Assembly: GCA_021783095.1 (NCBI GenBank)
Contig: JAJXUG010000012.1
Coordinates: 27,493 to 91,492, forward strand
DNA from: Chloroflexota bacterium
Lineage (GTDB): Bacteria; Chloroflexota; Limnocylindria; Limnocylindrales; CSP1-4
DNA: 64,000 nucleotides
Reading direction: 5' to 3'
Positions 36,176 to 44,649 of the stretch are shown in pieces (the first letter of the stretch is position 1; each line of letters starts with the position of its first letter). Under the pieces are notes generated by a model. That model had not been told where the DNA came from and made no database searches. It was given only the letters and a program-made list of their open reading frames with translations. The translations under genes and the position numbers were made by a program.

Positions 36176-37450
36176 TCAGCGGCCGTCCCAGCGCTTGAAG
36201 ATGATGGCCCCGTTGTGTCCGCCGAGGCCGATGTTGTTCGACAGCGCGTAGCGCACCGTCATCGGCGTGGCCTCGGTCGTGACCCACAGGTCGCACTCCG
36301 GGTCGAAGTCGCAGTAGTTGATCGTGGGCGGCACCACCTGCTCGGCGACGCTCATGACCGTGGCGAACGCCTCGAACGAGCCCGCGGCGCCCATCATGTG
36401 GCCGGTCATGGACTTGGTGCCGGTGATGGCCAGAGACCGCTTGGCCGCCGCGGCCCGCTCGCCGAACACGGTCCAGATCGCCTGTGCCTCGCGCGCGTCG
36501 CCCACCGGGGTGGACGTGCCGTGCGGGTTGAGCACGTCGATCTCGTCAGCGGGGACGCCGCGCCGCTGGAGCGCCGCCTTCATCGCCCGGGCCGAGCCCG
36601 AGCCGCGCTCGATGGGCTGGATCATGTCCCAGCCGTCGGCCGTCGCGCCGTAGCCCACCACCTCGGCGTAGATCCGCGCGCCGCGCGCCTTGGCGATCTC
36701 GAGGTCCTCGAGGATCAGGGCGCCCGCGCCCTCGCCCAGGACGAAGCCGTCGCGGGTTCGGTCGAAGGGGCGCGAGGTGTCGGCCATCGGGCGGCCCTCG
36801 CGGGGCGCGCCCAGACCGCGCATGTTGCCGAAGCCGGCGTGCGCCACCTCGAGCAGCGGCATCTCCGACGAGCCCGCGATCACGGTGTGGACGTCGCCGC
36901 GGCGGATCAGCTCGGATGCCTCGCCGATCGCGTTGGTACCCGTGGAGCAGGCGGCGACGACGCACATGTTGTGGCCGATGGCGCCGGTCTCGATCGAGAT
37001 CATCCCCGACGTCGAGTCGACCAGGCCGTTGGCGATGAACGTGGGGGCGACGCGGTCGGGGCCCTTCTGGTCGAGCGTGTGCCAGTTGTCGATCATGAGC
37101 TGCTGGCCCCCGGCACCCGTGCCGAAGACCACGCCCACCTCTTCGCGGTTGCTGTCGGTGATCTCGAGGCACGCGTCGGTGATGGCCTGCTTGGCGGCGG
37201 CGACCCCGTACCACATCGCCGCCTCGGACCGGCGGACCGCCTTGGCGTCCATCCACGCCTTGGGGTCGAAGTCCTTGACCTCGCCGGCGATCTTGTGCGT
37301 GTAGCGCGAGGGGTCGAAACGGGTGAGGATCCCCAGACCGGACACGCCGTTGAGAAGGTTGGACCAAGCGGTGACCTTGTCGTTGCCGACGGGGCTGATG
37401 ACGCCGAGGCCGGTGACGACGACACGGCGGTTGTAATCGGGTTCGCGCAC
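36176..37450 (-). CDS. fabF: 3-oxoacyl-ACP synthase II (first copy)
   Basis: This 424-residue ketosynthase has the nucleophile Cys in VAACSTGTN, His in NPHGTSTPVGD and His in KSMTGHMMGAAG, all intact, plus NNIGLGGHNG at the C-terminus. It should catalyse chain elongation in type II fatty-acid synthesis. GAGGA lies five bases before the GTG start at 37450. It lies between fabD and the second fabF, with gaps of 92 and 58 bases. No acyl-carrier-protein gene is between them, where one normally sits. Confidence 0.9.
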   Translation of the reverse strand: MREPDYNRRVVVTGLGVISPVGNDKVTAWSNLLNGVSGLGILTRFDPSRYTHKIAGEVKDFDPKAWMDAKAVRRSEAAMWYGVAAAKQAITDACLEITDSNREEVGVVFGTGAGGQQLMIDNWHTLDQKGPDRVAPTFIANGLVDSTSGMISIETGAIGHNMCVVAACSTGTNAIGEASELIRRGDVHTVIAGSSEMPLLEVAHAGFGNMRGLGAPREGRPMADTSRPFDRTRDGFVLGEGAGALILEDLEIAKARGARIYAEVVGYGATADGWDMIQPIERGSGSARAMKAALQRRGVPADEIDVLNPHGTSTPVGDAREAQAIWTVFGERAAAAKRSLAITGTKSMTGHMMGAAGSFEAFATVMSVAEQVVPPTINYCDFDPECDLWVTTEATPMTVRYALSNNIGLGGHNGAIIFKRWDGR

Positions 37451-37542
37451 GGGGTTCCTCTTCCGGGTTTCGCGGGGCGGTCTTGGGCGAGTTGGGGACT
37501 GGTGATTTGTGGGCGGCGGGCTGGGCCTGAGCCCGACTCCGA

Positions 37543-38529
37543 CTACGCGACGGTGTCGAAGTCGACGCCGGCGGATTCGGCGAACGGGATGGCGAGGCGG
37601 TCGGCGGCGGCCTTGTCGTCGAGCGCGAGGACGATCGCGTCGTCGACGATCCGCTTGACGAGGCCCGTGAGGACTTGGCCGGGCCCGACCTCGATGAACG
37701 TGTTGACGCCGCGGGAGCGCATCGAGCGGACCGCGCCCACCCAGTCCACGCCGGTGGTGAGGTGGTTGACGAGCTCGGCGCGACAGGCGTCGGCGGTGGT
37801 GATCAGCGTCGCGTCCGCGTTGGCGATCAGCGGCGGCGTGGGGTCGCGGAAGGTGATCCCGGCGAGGACCTCGGCCATGCCCTCGGCTGCCTCGGCCATG
37901 AGCGGCGAGTGCGCGGCGACCGAGACGGGGAGCTCGATGGCGCGCCTCGCGCCGAGGGTCTTCGCCATGGCCAGGCTCGCCTCGACCGCCGCACGCTCGC
38001 CGCTGACCACGACCTGGCCCGGCGAGTTGCGGTTGGCGATGCCGAAGACGCCGTGGACGCTGGCGAGCGCGACGAGGTCGGGGAGGCGCGCGTCGTCGAG
38101 GCCGATGATCGCGGCCATGCGGCCCTCGCGGCCGGCGCCCGACGCCTGCATCAGCTGGCCGCGGGTCCGGACGAGGCGGACGGCGTCGGCGAGGTCGAGG
38201 GCGCCCGAGGCGACGAGCGCGGTGTACTGGCCCATCGAGTGGCCGGCGGCGAAGGCGGGCTCCGGCACGTCAACCTGGAGCGCGGCCCACCGCCCGCGGA
38301 CGGCCTCGAGGTAGGCGACCGATGCGGCGAGCAGGGCGGGCTGGCTGTTCTCGGTGCGGTTGAGGACGTCTTCTGGGCCCTCCCAGGCGAGCCGGCTGAG
38401 GCGCTCGCCGAGCGCCTCGTCGGCGGCCCGGAAGACAGCGGCTGCTTCGGGCGAGGACTCGGCGAGGGCGCGGCCCATGCCGACGTACTGGCTGCCCTGG
38501 CCAGGGAAGACGAAGGCGAGATGTGTCAT
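37543..38529 (-). CDS. fabD: Malonyl-CoA:ACP transacylase
   Basis: This 328-residue enzyme loads malonate onto ACP. The N-terminus carries FVFPGQGSQYVGMG, the nucleophile serine is in AGHSMGQYTAL, and the catalytic His is in VAAHSPLM. The C-terminal FIEVGPGQVLTGLVKR is also typical. I chose the ATG at 38529 rather than the GTG at 38535 because TAGGCT ends eight bases before the ATG. It is divergent from marR and probably leads the fabD-fabF-fabF unit. Confidence 0.93.
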   Translation of the reverse strand: MTHLAFVFPGQGSQYVGMGRALAESSPEAAAVFRAADEALGERLSRLAWEGPEDVLNRTENSQPALLAASVAYLEAVRGRWAALQVDVPEPAFAAGHSMGQYTALVASGALDLADAVRLVRTRGQLMQASGAGREGRMAAIIGLDDARLPDLVALASVHGVFGIANRNSPGQVVVSGERAAVEASLAMAKTLGARRAIELPVSVAAHSPLMAEAAEGMAEVLAGITFRDPTPPLIANADATLITTADACRAELVNHLTTGVDWVGAVRSMRSRGVNTFIEVGPGQVLTGLVKRIVDDAIVLALDDKAAADRLAIPFAESAGVDFDTVA

Positions 38530-38537
38530 CGTCACCC

Positions 38538-38543
38538 AGCCTA
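38538..38543 (-). promoter_or_regulatory. -10 element of fabD
   Basis: On the minus strand TAGGCT ends eight bases before the fabD ATG at 38529. Confidence 0.45.
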
Positions 38544-38605
38544 TCGGGTGGCCCCACGTATCCCGGCAGAGTCCGTGCAGAGTTGCAGGAATCGGCTGGG
38601 ATGCC

Positions 38606-38611
38606 TACCCT
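38606..38611 (+). promoter_or_regulatory. -10 element of marR gene
   Basis: TACCCT ends six bases before GTG at 38618 and 20 before the marR GTG at 38632. Confidence 0.4.
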
Positions 38612-38617
38612 CCGAGC

Positions 38618-38635
38618 GTGAGGATGCCCCTGTGA
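38618..38635 (+). CDS. Possible 5-codon upstream ORF
   Basis: GTG AGG ATG CCC CTG TGA begins six bases after TACCCT, the spacing of leaderless starts here, and its TGA overlaps the marR GTG (GTGA). It could couple translation of marR. The alternative is that GTGAGG is simply the marR ribosome binding site, eight bases before its start. Confidence 0.3.
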   Translation: MRMPL

Positions 38636-39585
38636 CCCCCGATCCCAAGCCTGACAAGCCCGGCGAGGCGACGCCCGACGGGCCGGCCCAGAAGCCGTCG
38701 GCCCGACCGTCGCCGTCGGTCCCCGCCCGCACGTCCCGGGGGCCAGACCTCTCCGGGCGGATGGCCGATCTGCAGTCGAGGGCGACGGACCTCTCGTCGC
38801 GCGTCCCGGACCTGCCCGCGCGGGTCGCTGACCTCCAGGCCCGCGTGCCGGAGTTCCAGGCCGAGCTCCAGGCCCGCGTGGCGGAGATCTCGGCGCGCGT
38901 GCCGGGCCTGTCGCGACGCACGCGGCGGACCGATCCCGCCGCCGGCCCTGCGCTCCCCGAGGCGCTGACCCGGTTCCGGCGGCCGAGGGCGTCGCGGGAG
39001 GTCATCGCGCGGACGTTCGAGGCGGACCTCTCGGCGCCGGTGGTGGCTGCGGGGACCCGGATCACCAACGTCCGCCAGATCACCGAGCGCGTGGCGATGG
39101 GGCGCGCGCTCTGGCGCGAGCTGGTCGTCGGGTTCGCGTCGCAGCTGGGCGAGCTGAACCTGGGCTTCACGCAGCTGGCCGCGCTGTACGTGCTCGCGGA
39201 CGGCGCCACGACCACCGTCGCCGACCTCGCCGAGGCCATCGGGCGCTCGCCGTCCGCGACGTCGCGGCTCGTGGACGGGCTGGTGCGGCGGCGCCTCGTG
39301 GAGCGCCGCCGCGAGGAGGAGGACGGGCGGCTCCGGACGGTCTGGCTCACGCCGCGCGGCCACGCCATCCTGCGCATGGTGGACCGCGCCCGTGCCGAGC
39401 AGTTCCTCTCGGCCGTCCGGCCCCTGCCCCGCAGCGAACGGGCGTTGGTCGCGATGGGCGTGGCCGCGCTGGCCACGCACGCGATCTCGCGGCGCGGGCG
39501 CCTCGTCCGGGCGGGTGGCGGGCTCGAGCCGCCGCTGCCGGGGATGTCCCCGCCTGCGAAGCCGGAGCGCGAGCCCAGGGGCTGA
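38632..39585 (+). CDS. MarR-family regulator with heptad-repeat N-terminus
   Basis: This 317-residue protein has a Pro-rich start, then about residues 40-90 made of imperfect seven-residue repeats of the type ARVxDLQ (SRVPDLP, ARVADLQ, ARVPEFQ), probably a coiled coil or amphipathic helix. Residues about 150-275 form a MarR winged helix: GFTQLAALYVLA, TVADLAEAIGRSPSATSRLVDGL and a wing with RREEEDGRLRTVWLT. A low-complexity tail follows. MarR proteins bind DNA as dimers and often control neighbouring genes; the divergent fabD is the obvious candidate. The long repeat-bearing N-terminus is unusual for the family. Confidence 0.8.
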   Translation: MTPDPKPDKPGEATPDGPAQKPSARPSPSVPARTSRGPDLSGRMADLQSRATDLSSRVPDLPARVADLQARVPEFQAELQARVAEISARVPGLSRRTRRTDPAAGPALPEALTRFRRPRASREVIARTFEADLSAPVVAAGTRITNVRQITERVAMGRALWRELVVGFASQLGELNLGFTQLAALYVLADGATTTVADLAEAIGRSPSATSRLVDGLVRRRLVERRREEEDGRLRTVWLTPRGHAILRMVDRARAEQFLSAVRPLPRSERALVAMGVAALATHAISRRGRLVRAGGGLEPPLPGMSPPAKPEREPRG

Positions 39586-39662
39586 GCGGCGCCTCGCCGT
39601 CACCTGCGGCGGTCGCCGGGCCGGCGCGGATTCGCCTGGGAGGCGGCGGTTTCGGGATCGCC

Positions 39663-39761
39663 GGGTCGGATCGTCGCCCGGGCGGGGACGAAGCGACACA
39701 TGGGAGGCACATGCGGGGCTTGCGAGGGTCGGATCGTCGTCTGTCACGGGATCATCCGACC
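39663..39761. repeat. Direct repeat and hairpin between convergent genes
   Basis: GGGTCGGATCGTCG occurs at 39663-39676 and 39726-39739. GGTCGGAT (39727-39734) pairs with ATCCGACC (39754-39761). It may terminate the convergent marR and M20 genes; there is no clear T-run. Confidence 0.5.
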
Positions 39762-39820
39762 GGATCGCCGCGAATCCTTCCCCTGCGGGGCGACTCGCGT
39801 GCGCCGCCGCCGGTGTGGTG

Positions 39821-41251
39821 TCAGCCGCAGTAGCGGCAGACCACGTCGTACAGGACCGGCAGCCCCCAGCGGAGGGCCTCGAGCCCAACCCGCTCGTCCT
39901 GCCCGTGGAACCGCTCGAGGAAGCGCTCGCCGGGCTCGTTGCGCAGGGGCGAGAAGCCATAGGTCGGCGTGCCCAGCAGGGCGGTCCACTTCCCATCGGT
40001 GGCGAACGGGGCCATCACCGGGACCGGGATGCCGTCGGGGTCATGGGCGCGGATCGTGTCGCACATGAGGTCGTAGAGCTCGCCCGAGGCCGGCCACTCG
40101 ACGGGCGGCGCGCCGATGACGTGCACCACGTCGCAGCGCGGGGCGAGGTCTCCGAGCCGCGCCAGGACCTCCTCGCGCATGTCGCCCTCGGTGGTGCCCG
40201 GGAGCGTCCGGCAGTCGATCTCGATCACCGCCTCGCCCGGGATCACGTTGTACTTGATCCCCGCGTGGATGACGCCCGGGCTGATGGTGTCCCGCAGGAG
40301 CGCGCGCAGCGCACGGGCGTACATGTCGTCGCACATGCGGCCCACAGCGGCGTCAGCACGGCGCGGGTCCTCGTCGGCGATGGCGCGGGCGAACGCGGCG
40401 GCGTCGGCCGGGAGGGCGCGCTCGACGCCATCGAGGAGTGCCCGGATCGGGCCGGTCAGGCGCGGCTCGCCCGGTGAGGCCAGGCGGCGGATCGCCTCGG
40501 CGGCGAGCGTGATCGCGTTGTCGTCGCGCGGCATCGACCCGTGGCCCCACGTCCCGTGGACGCTGATCCGGTACGTCTCGCGGCCCTTCTCGGCGGTCAT
40601 GACCGGGTAGAAGCGGCGCCCGGCCAGGTCGACCGACACCGCGCCCGCCTCGTTGACGGCTCCCGCGGCACGCAGCGTCTCGGGCCGGTGCTCCACCAGC
40701 CACTGCACCCCGTCGGTCCCGCCGGCCTCCTCGTCGGCGGTGCAGGCGAACAGGACGTCGCGGCGGAGCCCCGGGATGGGGTCGCGGGCGGGGTCCAGAC
40801 CGGCGGCGCGCGCCCGGCGCGCGAGCAGGATGACGACCATCGCCTCCATCGCGACCATCGACTTCATGTCGACGGCTCCGCGGCCCCAGACGTAGCCGTC
40901 GGCGATGTCCGCGGCGAATGGCGGGTGCGTCCAGCCGCTCGCGTCCACGGGCACGACGTCGTGGTGGGAGAGGAGCAGGAACGGGTCGCCGCCGGTGCCG
41001 TCGCCACGCAGCCGCGCGACCACGCTGCCGCGGCCTGGGGCGGGCTCGATGACCTCGGGCTCGAGGCCCTCCGCCCGCAGGAGGCTCGCCACGTATTCGG
41101 CGGCGTCCGTCTCGGGGCCTGGCGGGTCCGGCGGGTTGATCGAGGGGATCCGGATCAGGTCCCGCAGGCGCCCCACCAGCTCCTCGTGCGCGCCCGCCCA
41201 CAGCTCGGCGCCCAGGGCGGCAGAGGGCAGGGTGTCGGGCGACAGCGTCAC
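39821..41251 (-). CDS. M20-family metallopeptidase
   Basis: This 476-residue protein is a dinuclear zinc M20 amidohydrolase (ArgE/DapE/CPG2 type). Metal ligands appear in LLLSHHDVVPVD, GRGAVDMKS and ACTADEEAGG; the general-base Glu pair is in DEE. A lid/dimerisation domain occupies the middle (about residues 215-350). Substrate could be N-acyl amino acids or dipeptides; a DapE role for the succinylated diaminopimelate pathway is possible but the protein is longer than DapE. The GTG at 41251 follows CAGAAT by six bases. Confidence 0.82.
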   Translation of the reverse strand: MTLSPDTLPSAALGAELWAGAHEELVGRLRDLIRIPSINPPDPPGPETDAAEYVASLLRAEGLEPEVIEPAPGRGSVVARLRGDGTGGDPFLLLSHHDVVPVDASGWTHPPFAADIADGYVWGRGAVDMKSMVAMEAMVVILLARRARAAGLDPARDPIPGLRRDVLFACTADEEAGGTDGVQWLVEHRPETLRAAGAVNEAGAVSVDLAGRRFYPVMTAEKGRETYRISVHGTWGHGSMPRDDNAITLAAEAIRRLASPGEPRLTGPIRALLDGVERALPADAAAFARAIADEDPRRADAAVGRMCDDMYARALRALLRDTISPGVIHAGIKYNVIPGEAVIEIDCRTLPGTTEGDMREEVLARLGDLAPRCDVVHVIGAPPVEWPASGELYDLMCDTIRAHDPDGIPVPVMAPFATDGKWTALLGTPTYGFSPLRNEPGERFLERFHGQDERVGLEALRWGLPVLYDVVCRYCG

Positions 41252-41257
41252 GCCGCC

Positions 41258-41263
41258 ATTCTG
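41258..41263 (-). promoter_or_regulatory. Leaderless -10 element
   Basis: On the minus strand CAGAAT ends six bases before the GTG at 41251. It matches the leaderless geometry but is a weaker hexamer. Confidence 0.35.
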
Positions 41264-41322
41264 CCCGACCCGCCGCGTCCACCGCGGTGTCGCGGTCCGT
41301 CCAGCGCCAGGCACGCCGGGGC

Positions 41323-41475
41323 TCACGACCCGGGGGCGAACCGATAGGCGTCGGTGAACACGCCCTTCGCCGGGACGAGCAGCAGGGAGCCATCGGCGAG
41401 CTCGATCCCCGTGGCCCTGAGGGCGGCCGGAAGGTGGACGTGCTCGACGCCAGCGTCACCAACACGCGGCCCGCG
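41323..41475 (-). pseudogene. Coding-like extension after asparaginase stop
   Basis: After the asparaginase TGA the same frame stays open for 50 codons and translates to a protein-like stretch (EHVHLPAALRATGIELADGS, then LLLVPAKGVFTDAYRF) ending at TGA 41323. No start codon fits its beginning. It could be the surviving 3' end of a lost gene, or a stop-codon mutation that shortened the upstream protein. I do not recognise the family. Confidence 0.4.
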
Positions 41476-42477
41476 TCAGCCCGCTCCGAAGCGCTCCCGG
41501 ATCGTCTCGAGGTCTTCGCCCGCCGCGAGGGCGAGGCGCAGGAGGATACGGGCCTTCCAGGGGACGAGGTCGTCGGCGGCGATCCAGCCTCGGGCGAGGA
41601 GGGCGGGGACGGGCGGGACGCGGCCAGAGCCGACGCGGGATGACTCGATGATGACGACGCCGGCGGACGCCACGCGCTCGAGTGCGTCGACCTCGAGCGG
41701 GGTGGGGTAGCCGGCGCCGGTCCCGGCGCTGACGATGCCCCGGGCCCGCGCAGCGACTGCCGCGTCGATCAGCGCGCCGTCCGCACCCTGGTAGCTCACT
41801 ACCACGTCAACACGCGAAAGCGCGCGGAGGTCGACGCTGGCGTAGGCGCCGCGGAGCGAGGTGGCGCGTGCCGGCCGCGAGGTGAGCACGACTCGGCCGT
41901 CGCCGTCCACCCGGCCCAGCGGCCCCGCCATCGGGCTCGCGAACGCGTCGACCCGGAGCGTGTTCGTCTTGGTCACGTCGCGGGCGCCGTGGACCCTGCC
42001 GTCCATGGCCACCAGCACGCCGAGGCCGCGAGCAGCGGGCGCCGCAGCCACGCGCACCGCGTCGACCAGGTTCAGCGACCCGTCGGCGGAGAGCGCCGAC
42101 GCCGGCCGCATCGCCCCCGTGACCACGATCGGCGCGTCGGTGGCGATCGTGAGGTGGAGCAGCCAGGCCGTCTCCTCGAGCGTGTTCGTCCCGTGCGTGA
42201 TCACCACGCCGTCCGCCTCGCCGCGCGCCAGGATCGTCCGGACCAGGTCGACCAGGTTGGCGAGGTGCGCATCGGTGAAGGCGTGGGCCGCCAGCCGAGG
42301 GAACGGGATCTCGGTGACGCGCGCGATCGTCGCGAGTTCGGGGGCGACCGAAGCGAGCAGCGCCCCGGGCTCCAGCCGGCGACCCGTCTCGAGGTACGCG
42401 GCGAGGTCGAGCCGGTCGGCGCCCAGCGAATCGATGGTGCCGCCCGTCGTGACGACGGCGACCCGGGGCAGCGTCAC
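41476..42477 (-). CDS. ansA: L-asparaginase
   Basis: This 333-residue type I/II asparaginase hydrolyses asparagine to aspartate and ammonia. The first catalytic Thr is in TTGGTIDS near the N-terminus and the second in ITHGTNTLEETA; TGAMRPASALSADG and the C-terminal GTGAGYPTP are also typical. No signal peptide, so it is cytosolic. The GTG start at 42477 overlaps the stop of the PyrD-like gene (GTGA). The frame stays open and protein-like for 50 codons past the stop. Confidence 0.9.
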   Translation of the reverse strand: MTLPRVAVVTTGGTIDSLGADRLDLAAYLETGRRLEPGALLASVAPELATIARVTEIPFPRLAAHAFTDAHLANLVDLVRTILARGEADGVVITHGTNTLEETAWLLHLTIATDAPIVVTGAMRPASALSADGSLNLVDAVRVAAAPAARGLGVLVAMDGRVHGARDVTKTNTLRVDAFASPMAGPLGRVDGDGRVVLTSRPARATSLRGAYASVDLRALSRVDVVVSYQGADGALIDAAVAARARGIVSAGTGAGYPTPLEVDALERVASAGVVIIESSRVGSGRVPPVPALLARGWIAADDLVPWKARILLRLALAAGEDLETIRERFGAG

Positions 42478-43568
42478 GCGCGATCGGGCCCAGCGACGTC
42501 CGCGGCAGACGCGAGCACCGGCGGGACGATCATCGGCTCGGCGGGGACGGGCGAGGGTTGAGCCGGAGGCGCAGCTTCGGCCCCTGGCGTCCAGTGCGGC
42601 GCGCGCTCGGGCGGCGTGAACCGCTCGATCCGCGAGATCAGCCGCCGGATCCGCAGCCCCTCGAGCGGCCCCAGCGCATAGAGCGGCATCGGCTGCAGCC
42701 AGACCGAGGACCCGAGCGACACCGCGTCGGCGCCGGCCCAGAAGTACTCGCGGCAGTCGTCGAAGTCGCGGATGCCGCCGTTGGCGATGATCGGCAGGCG
42801 GAAGCCCGCATCGCGCAACTCGGCCACCACCCTCAGGCCGATCGGCTTGATCGCCCGCCCGCTGATCGCGCCGTAGCGGTTCCGCAGGTACGGCTCCCCG
42901 GTGTCGGGGTGCAGGCGGAGGCCCTTCACGGTGTTGATCGCCGTGACCGCCGCGCAGCCGTACGTCGCCGCGAGGCGTGCCTGCCAGCGGTAGTCCTCGT
43001 CGGGGCTGACCTTGAGGATGACCGGGTGGCGGCTCCGCGGGACCGCGCGGCGGAGCGCCTCCTCGAGGATCGTCCCGAACGGGAAGTTGACGTTGTGGCA
43101 CGAGGCGTTGAGCTCGACGGCCGCGATCTCGCCGGGCTTCGCGCGCTCGTTGACGGACTCGATGAGCTGCTCGATCTCGTCGGCCGAGAAGCCGCCGACC
43201 GAGATGATCCGGTTGAGCCCCGCCGTCCGGCCGAAGTACTCGTCGAAGTAGCGGGCGAGGCCGATGTTGGACCAGCCGAACGCGTTGAGCCAGCCGGCGT
43301 CGACCTTGTGGAGCGCCTTGCCGTACAGCCGCAGCATCTCGGGAAACTCGCCGAGGCTCCAGTCCTCCTTGAGCGTGAAGTGCCCGGCGCGCGGCTCGAG
43401 CGTGAGGGTCCGCGTGGTGACCGCGCCGAAGCGCTCGAGCGGCACCCACTGGGCGATCGGCGAGAGGCCGTACAGGATGAGCCTGCGCTTCGACGCGCCG
43501 TAGCCGAGCAGGCTGGCCGACGTGAGCAGGCGGTTCCGAAGCCGGATCCCGTTGAGGTCGATGGTCAC
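42474..43568 (-). CDS. Dihydroorotate dehydrogenase-like flavoprotein
   Basis: This 364-residue FMN TIM-barrel protein resembles class 1 dihydroorotate dehydrogenases: an N-terminal NGIRLRNRLLTSAS, the active-site loop VELNASCHN with a Cys base, LKVSPDED, INTVKGL and the FMN-phosphate loop IANGGIRDF. The long C-terminal Pro/Ala tail (from about residue 325) is not part of the family. Linkage to asparaginase rather than to pyr genes leaves the substrate open: orotate precursor or another dihydropyrimidine. The GTG at 43568 follows TAGACT by seven bases. Confidence 0.7.
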   Translation of the reverse strand: MTIDLNGIRLRNRLLTSASLLGYGASKRRLILYGLSPIAQWVPLERFGAVTTRTLTLEPRAGHFTLKEDWSLGEFPEMLRLYGKALHKVDAGWLNAFGWSNIGLARYFDEYFGRTAGLNRIISVGGFSADEIEQLIESVNERAKPGEIAAVELNASCHNVNFPFGTILEEALRRAVPRSRHPVILKVSPDEDYRWQARLAATYGCAAVTAINTVKGLRLHPDTGEPYLRNRYGAISGRAIKPIGLRVVAELRDAGFRLPIIANGGIRDFDDCREYFWAGADAVSLGSSVWLQPMPLYALGPLEGLRIRRLISRIERFTPPERAPHWTPGAEAAPPAQPSPVPAEPMIVPPVLASAADVAGPDRA

Positions 43569-43575
43569 GGGGCGA

Positions 43576-43581
43576 AGTCTA
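43576..43581 (-). promoter_or_regulatory. Leaderless -10 element
   Basis: On the minus strand TAGACT ends seven bases before the GTG at 43568. Confidence 0.5.
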
Positions 43582-43683
43582 GCGGGGCGGGAGCGGAGGT
43601 CAGGCGGGGCCGGGAGTCGAGGCCGGGCGGCGGCGCGGGTCGGCTGGGCCGGGCTGGCTGACCGTCGCTCGCGATCGCCCGGT

Positions 43684-44649
43684 TCACGCCTCGGGTGCGA
43701 GCGGGCCGGTGAACCCGATCTCGTCGGGCAGGCTCCGATAGCCGAGGCTCGCGTTGATCGAGCGCATCGGCGTGTTCTCCTCGTCATTGTTGGCGTGGAG
43801 CTCGTCGAGTCCCGCTCCGAGCGCCCAGACGATCGTCGCCCGCTTGAGGGCGGTGGCCATGCCGCGGCCGCGGAAGGCCGGGCGGACGGCCGTCATGTCG
43901 TGGTGGGCGACTGCGGTGCTGCCGGGCGCGAAGATGAGGTTCGCGTACCCGGCCGCCTCGCCAGTCGCCGTCTCGACGGCGACGAAGAACCCGTCGAGCG
44001 GGATCCGCTCGCGGTAGACGTCCCGGGCCGTGAACTCCTCGAGCGTGCCCGGTTCCATCGGCGTCACGGTCGGGATGGACGGGAAGGCCTCGACGGCGAC
44101 CCGGTGGACGCCCGGGACGAGGTCGGGTCGGTCGGCGATGGCGACGAGCGAGAAGCCCTCCGGCGCGGTCGCTGTCGGCATCGCCCCCGGGGCGGACGCG
44201 CGAAGCGCTCGCAGGTCGAGCGCCACGGCCTTGGAGCGGTCCTCCTCGGCGAAGCCGCGCCCGCGGACGAAGGCGACGGCGTCGGGGTGCGCCTCGGATG
44301 CCCAGCACCGGAAGCCCTCCTTCCCGGCCGCGCGCGCCCGCTCGCTCGCCGCCCGGTAGAGCGCTGTCCCGACGCCTCGCCGCCGAGACTCGGGCAGCAC
44401 CCACAGCCCGAGATAGAAGCGGGGGTGATCCCGGCTGTACACGTGCATGCGCCCGGTGGTCGCCGCGCCGACGGGCTCGCCGTCCAGGAACGCCAAGAAC
44501 CGCCAGACCTCGCCCGGGTAGGCGGCCTCCTCCCAGGCGACGCCCTCCGGCGTCTCGGCCTCGTCGGCGTCCACCGCGGCGCGGAGCGCGCAGTACGTGG
44601 CGACGGCTGCGGGATCATCGGCTTCGACGGCCCGCACGTCGATGCTCAT
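43684..44649 (-). CDS. Tandem GNAT acetyltransferase
   Basis: This 321-residue protein contains two GNAT folds. The first (about residues 1-150) has the acetyl-CoA loop ESRRRGVGTALY; the second (about 165-321) has RPAFRGRGMATAL. The double-domain layout resembles mycothiol-synthase-like and other paired GNAT proteins. Substrate unknown. The ATG at 44649 overlaps the stop of the LLM oxidoreductase gene (ATGA), making a two-gene operon. Confidence 0.82.
   Translation of the reverse strand: MSIDVRAVEADDPAAVATYCALRAAVDADEAETPEGVAWEEAAYPGEVWRFLAFLDGEPVGAATTGRMHVYSRDHPRFYLGLWVLPESRRRGVGTALYRAASERARAAGKEGFRCWASEAHPDAVAFVRGRGFAEEDRSKAVALDLRALRASAPGAMPTATAPEGFSLVAIADRPDLVPGVHRVAVEAFPSIPTVTPMEPGTLEEFTARDVYRERIPLDGFFVAVETATGEAAGYANLIFAPGSTAVAHHDMTAVRPAFRGRGMATALKRATIVWALGAGLDELHANNDEENTPMRSINASLGYRSLPDEIGFTGPLAPEA

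Noticed and set aside
39700..40068. Cysteine-rich plus-strand frame with CxxC-like pairs
   Set aside because: Most of it is antisense to the well-supported M20 peptidase and it has no ribosome binding site or promoter.
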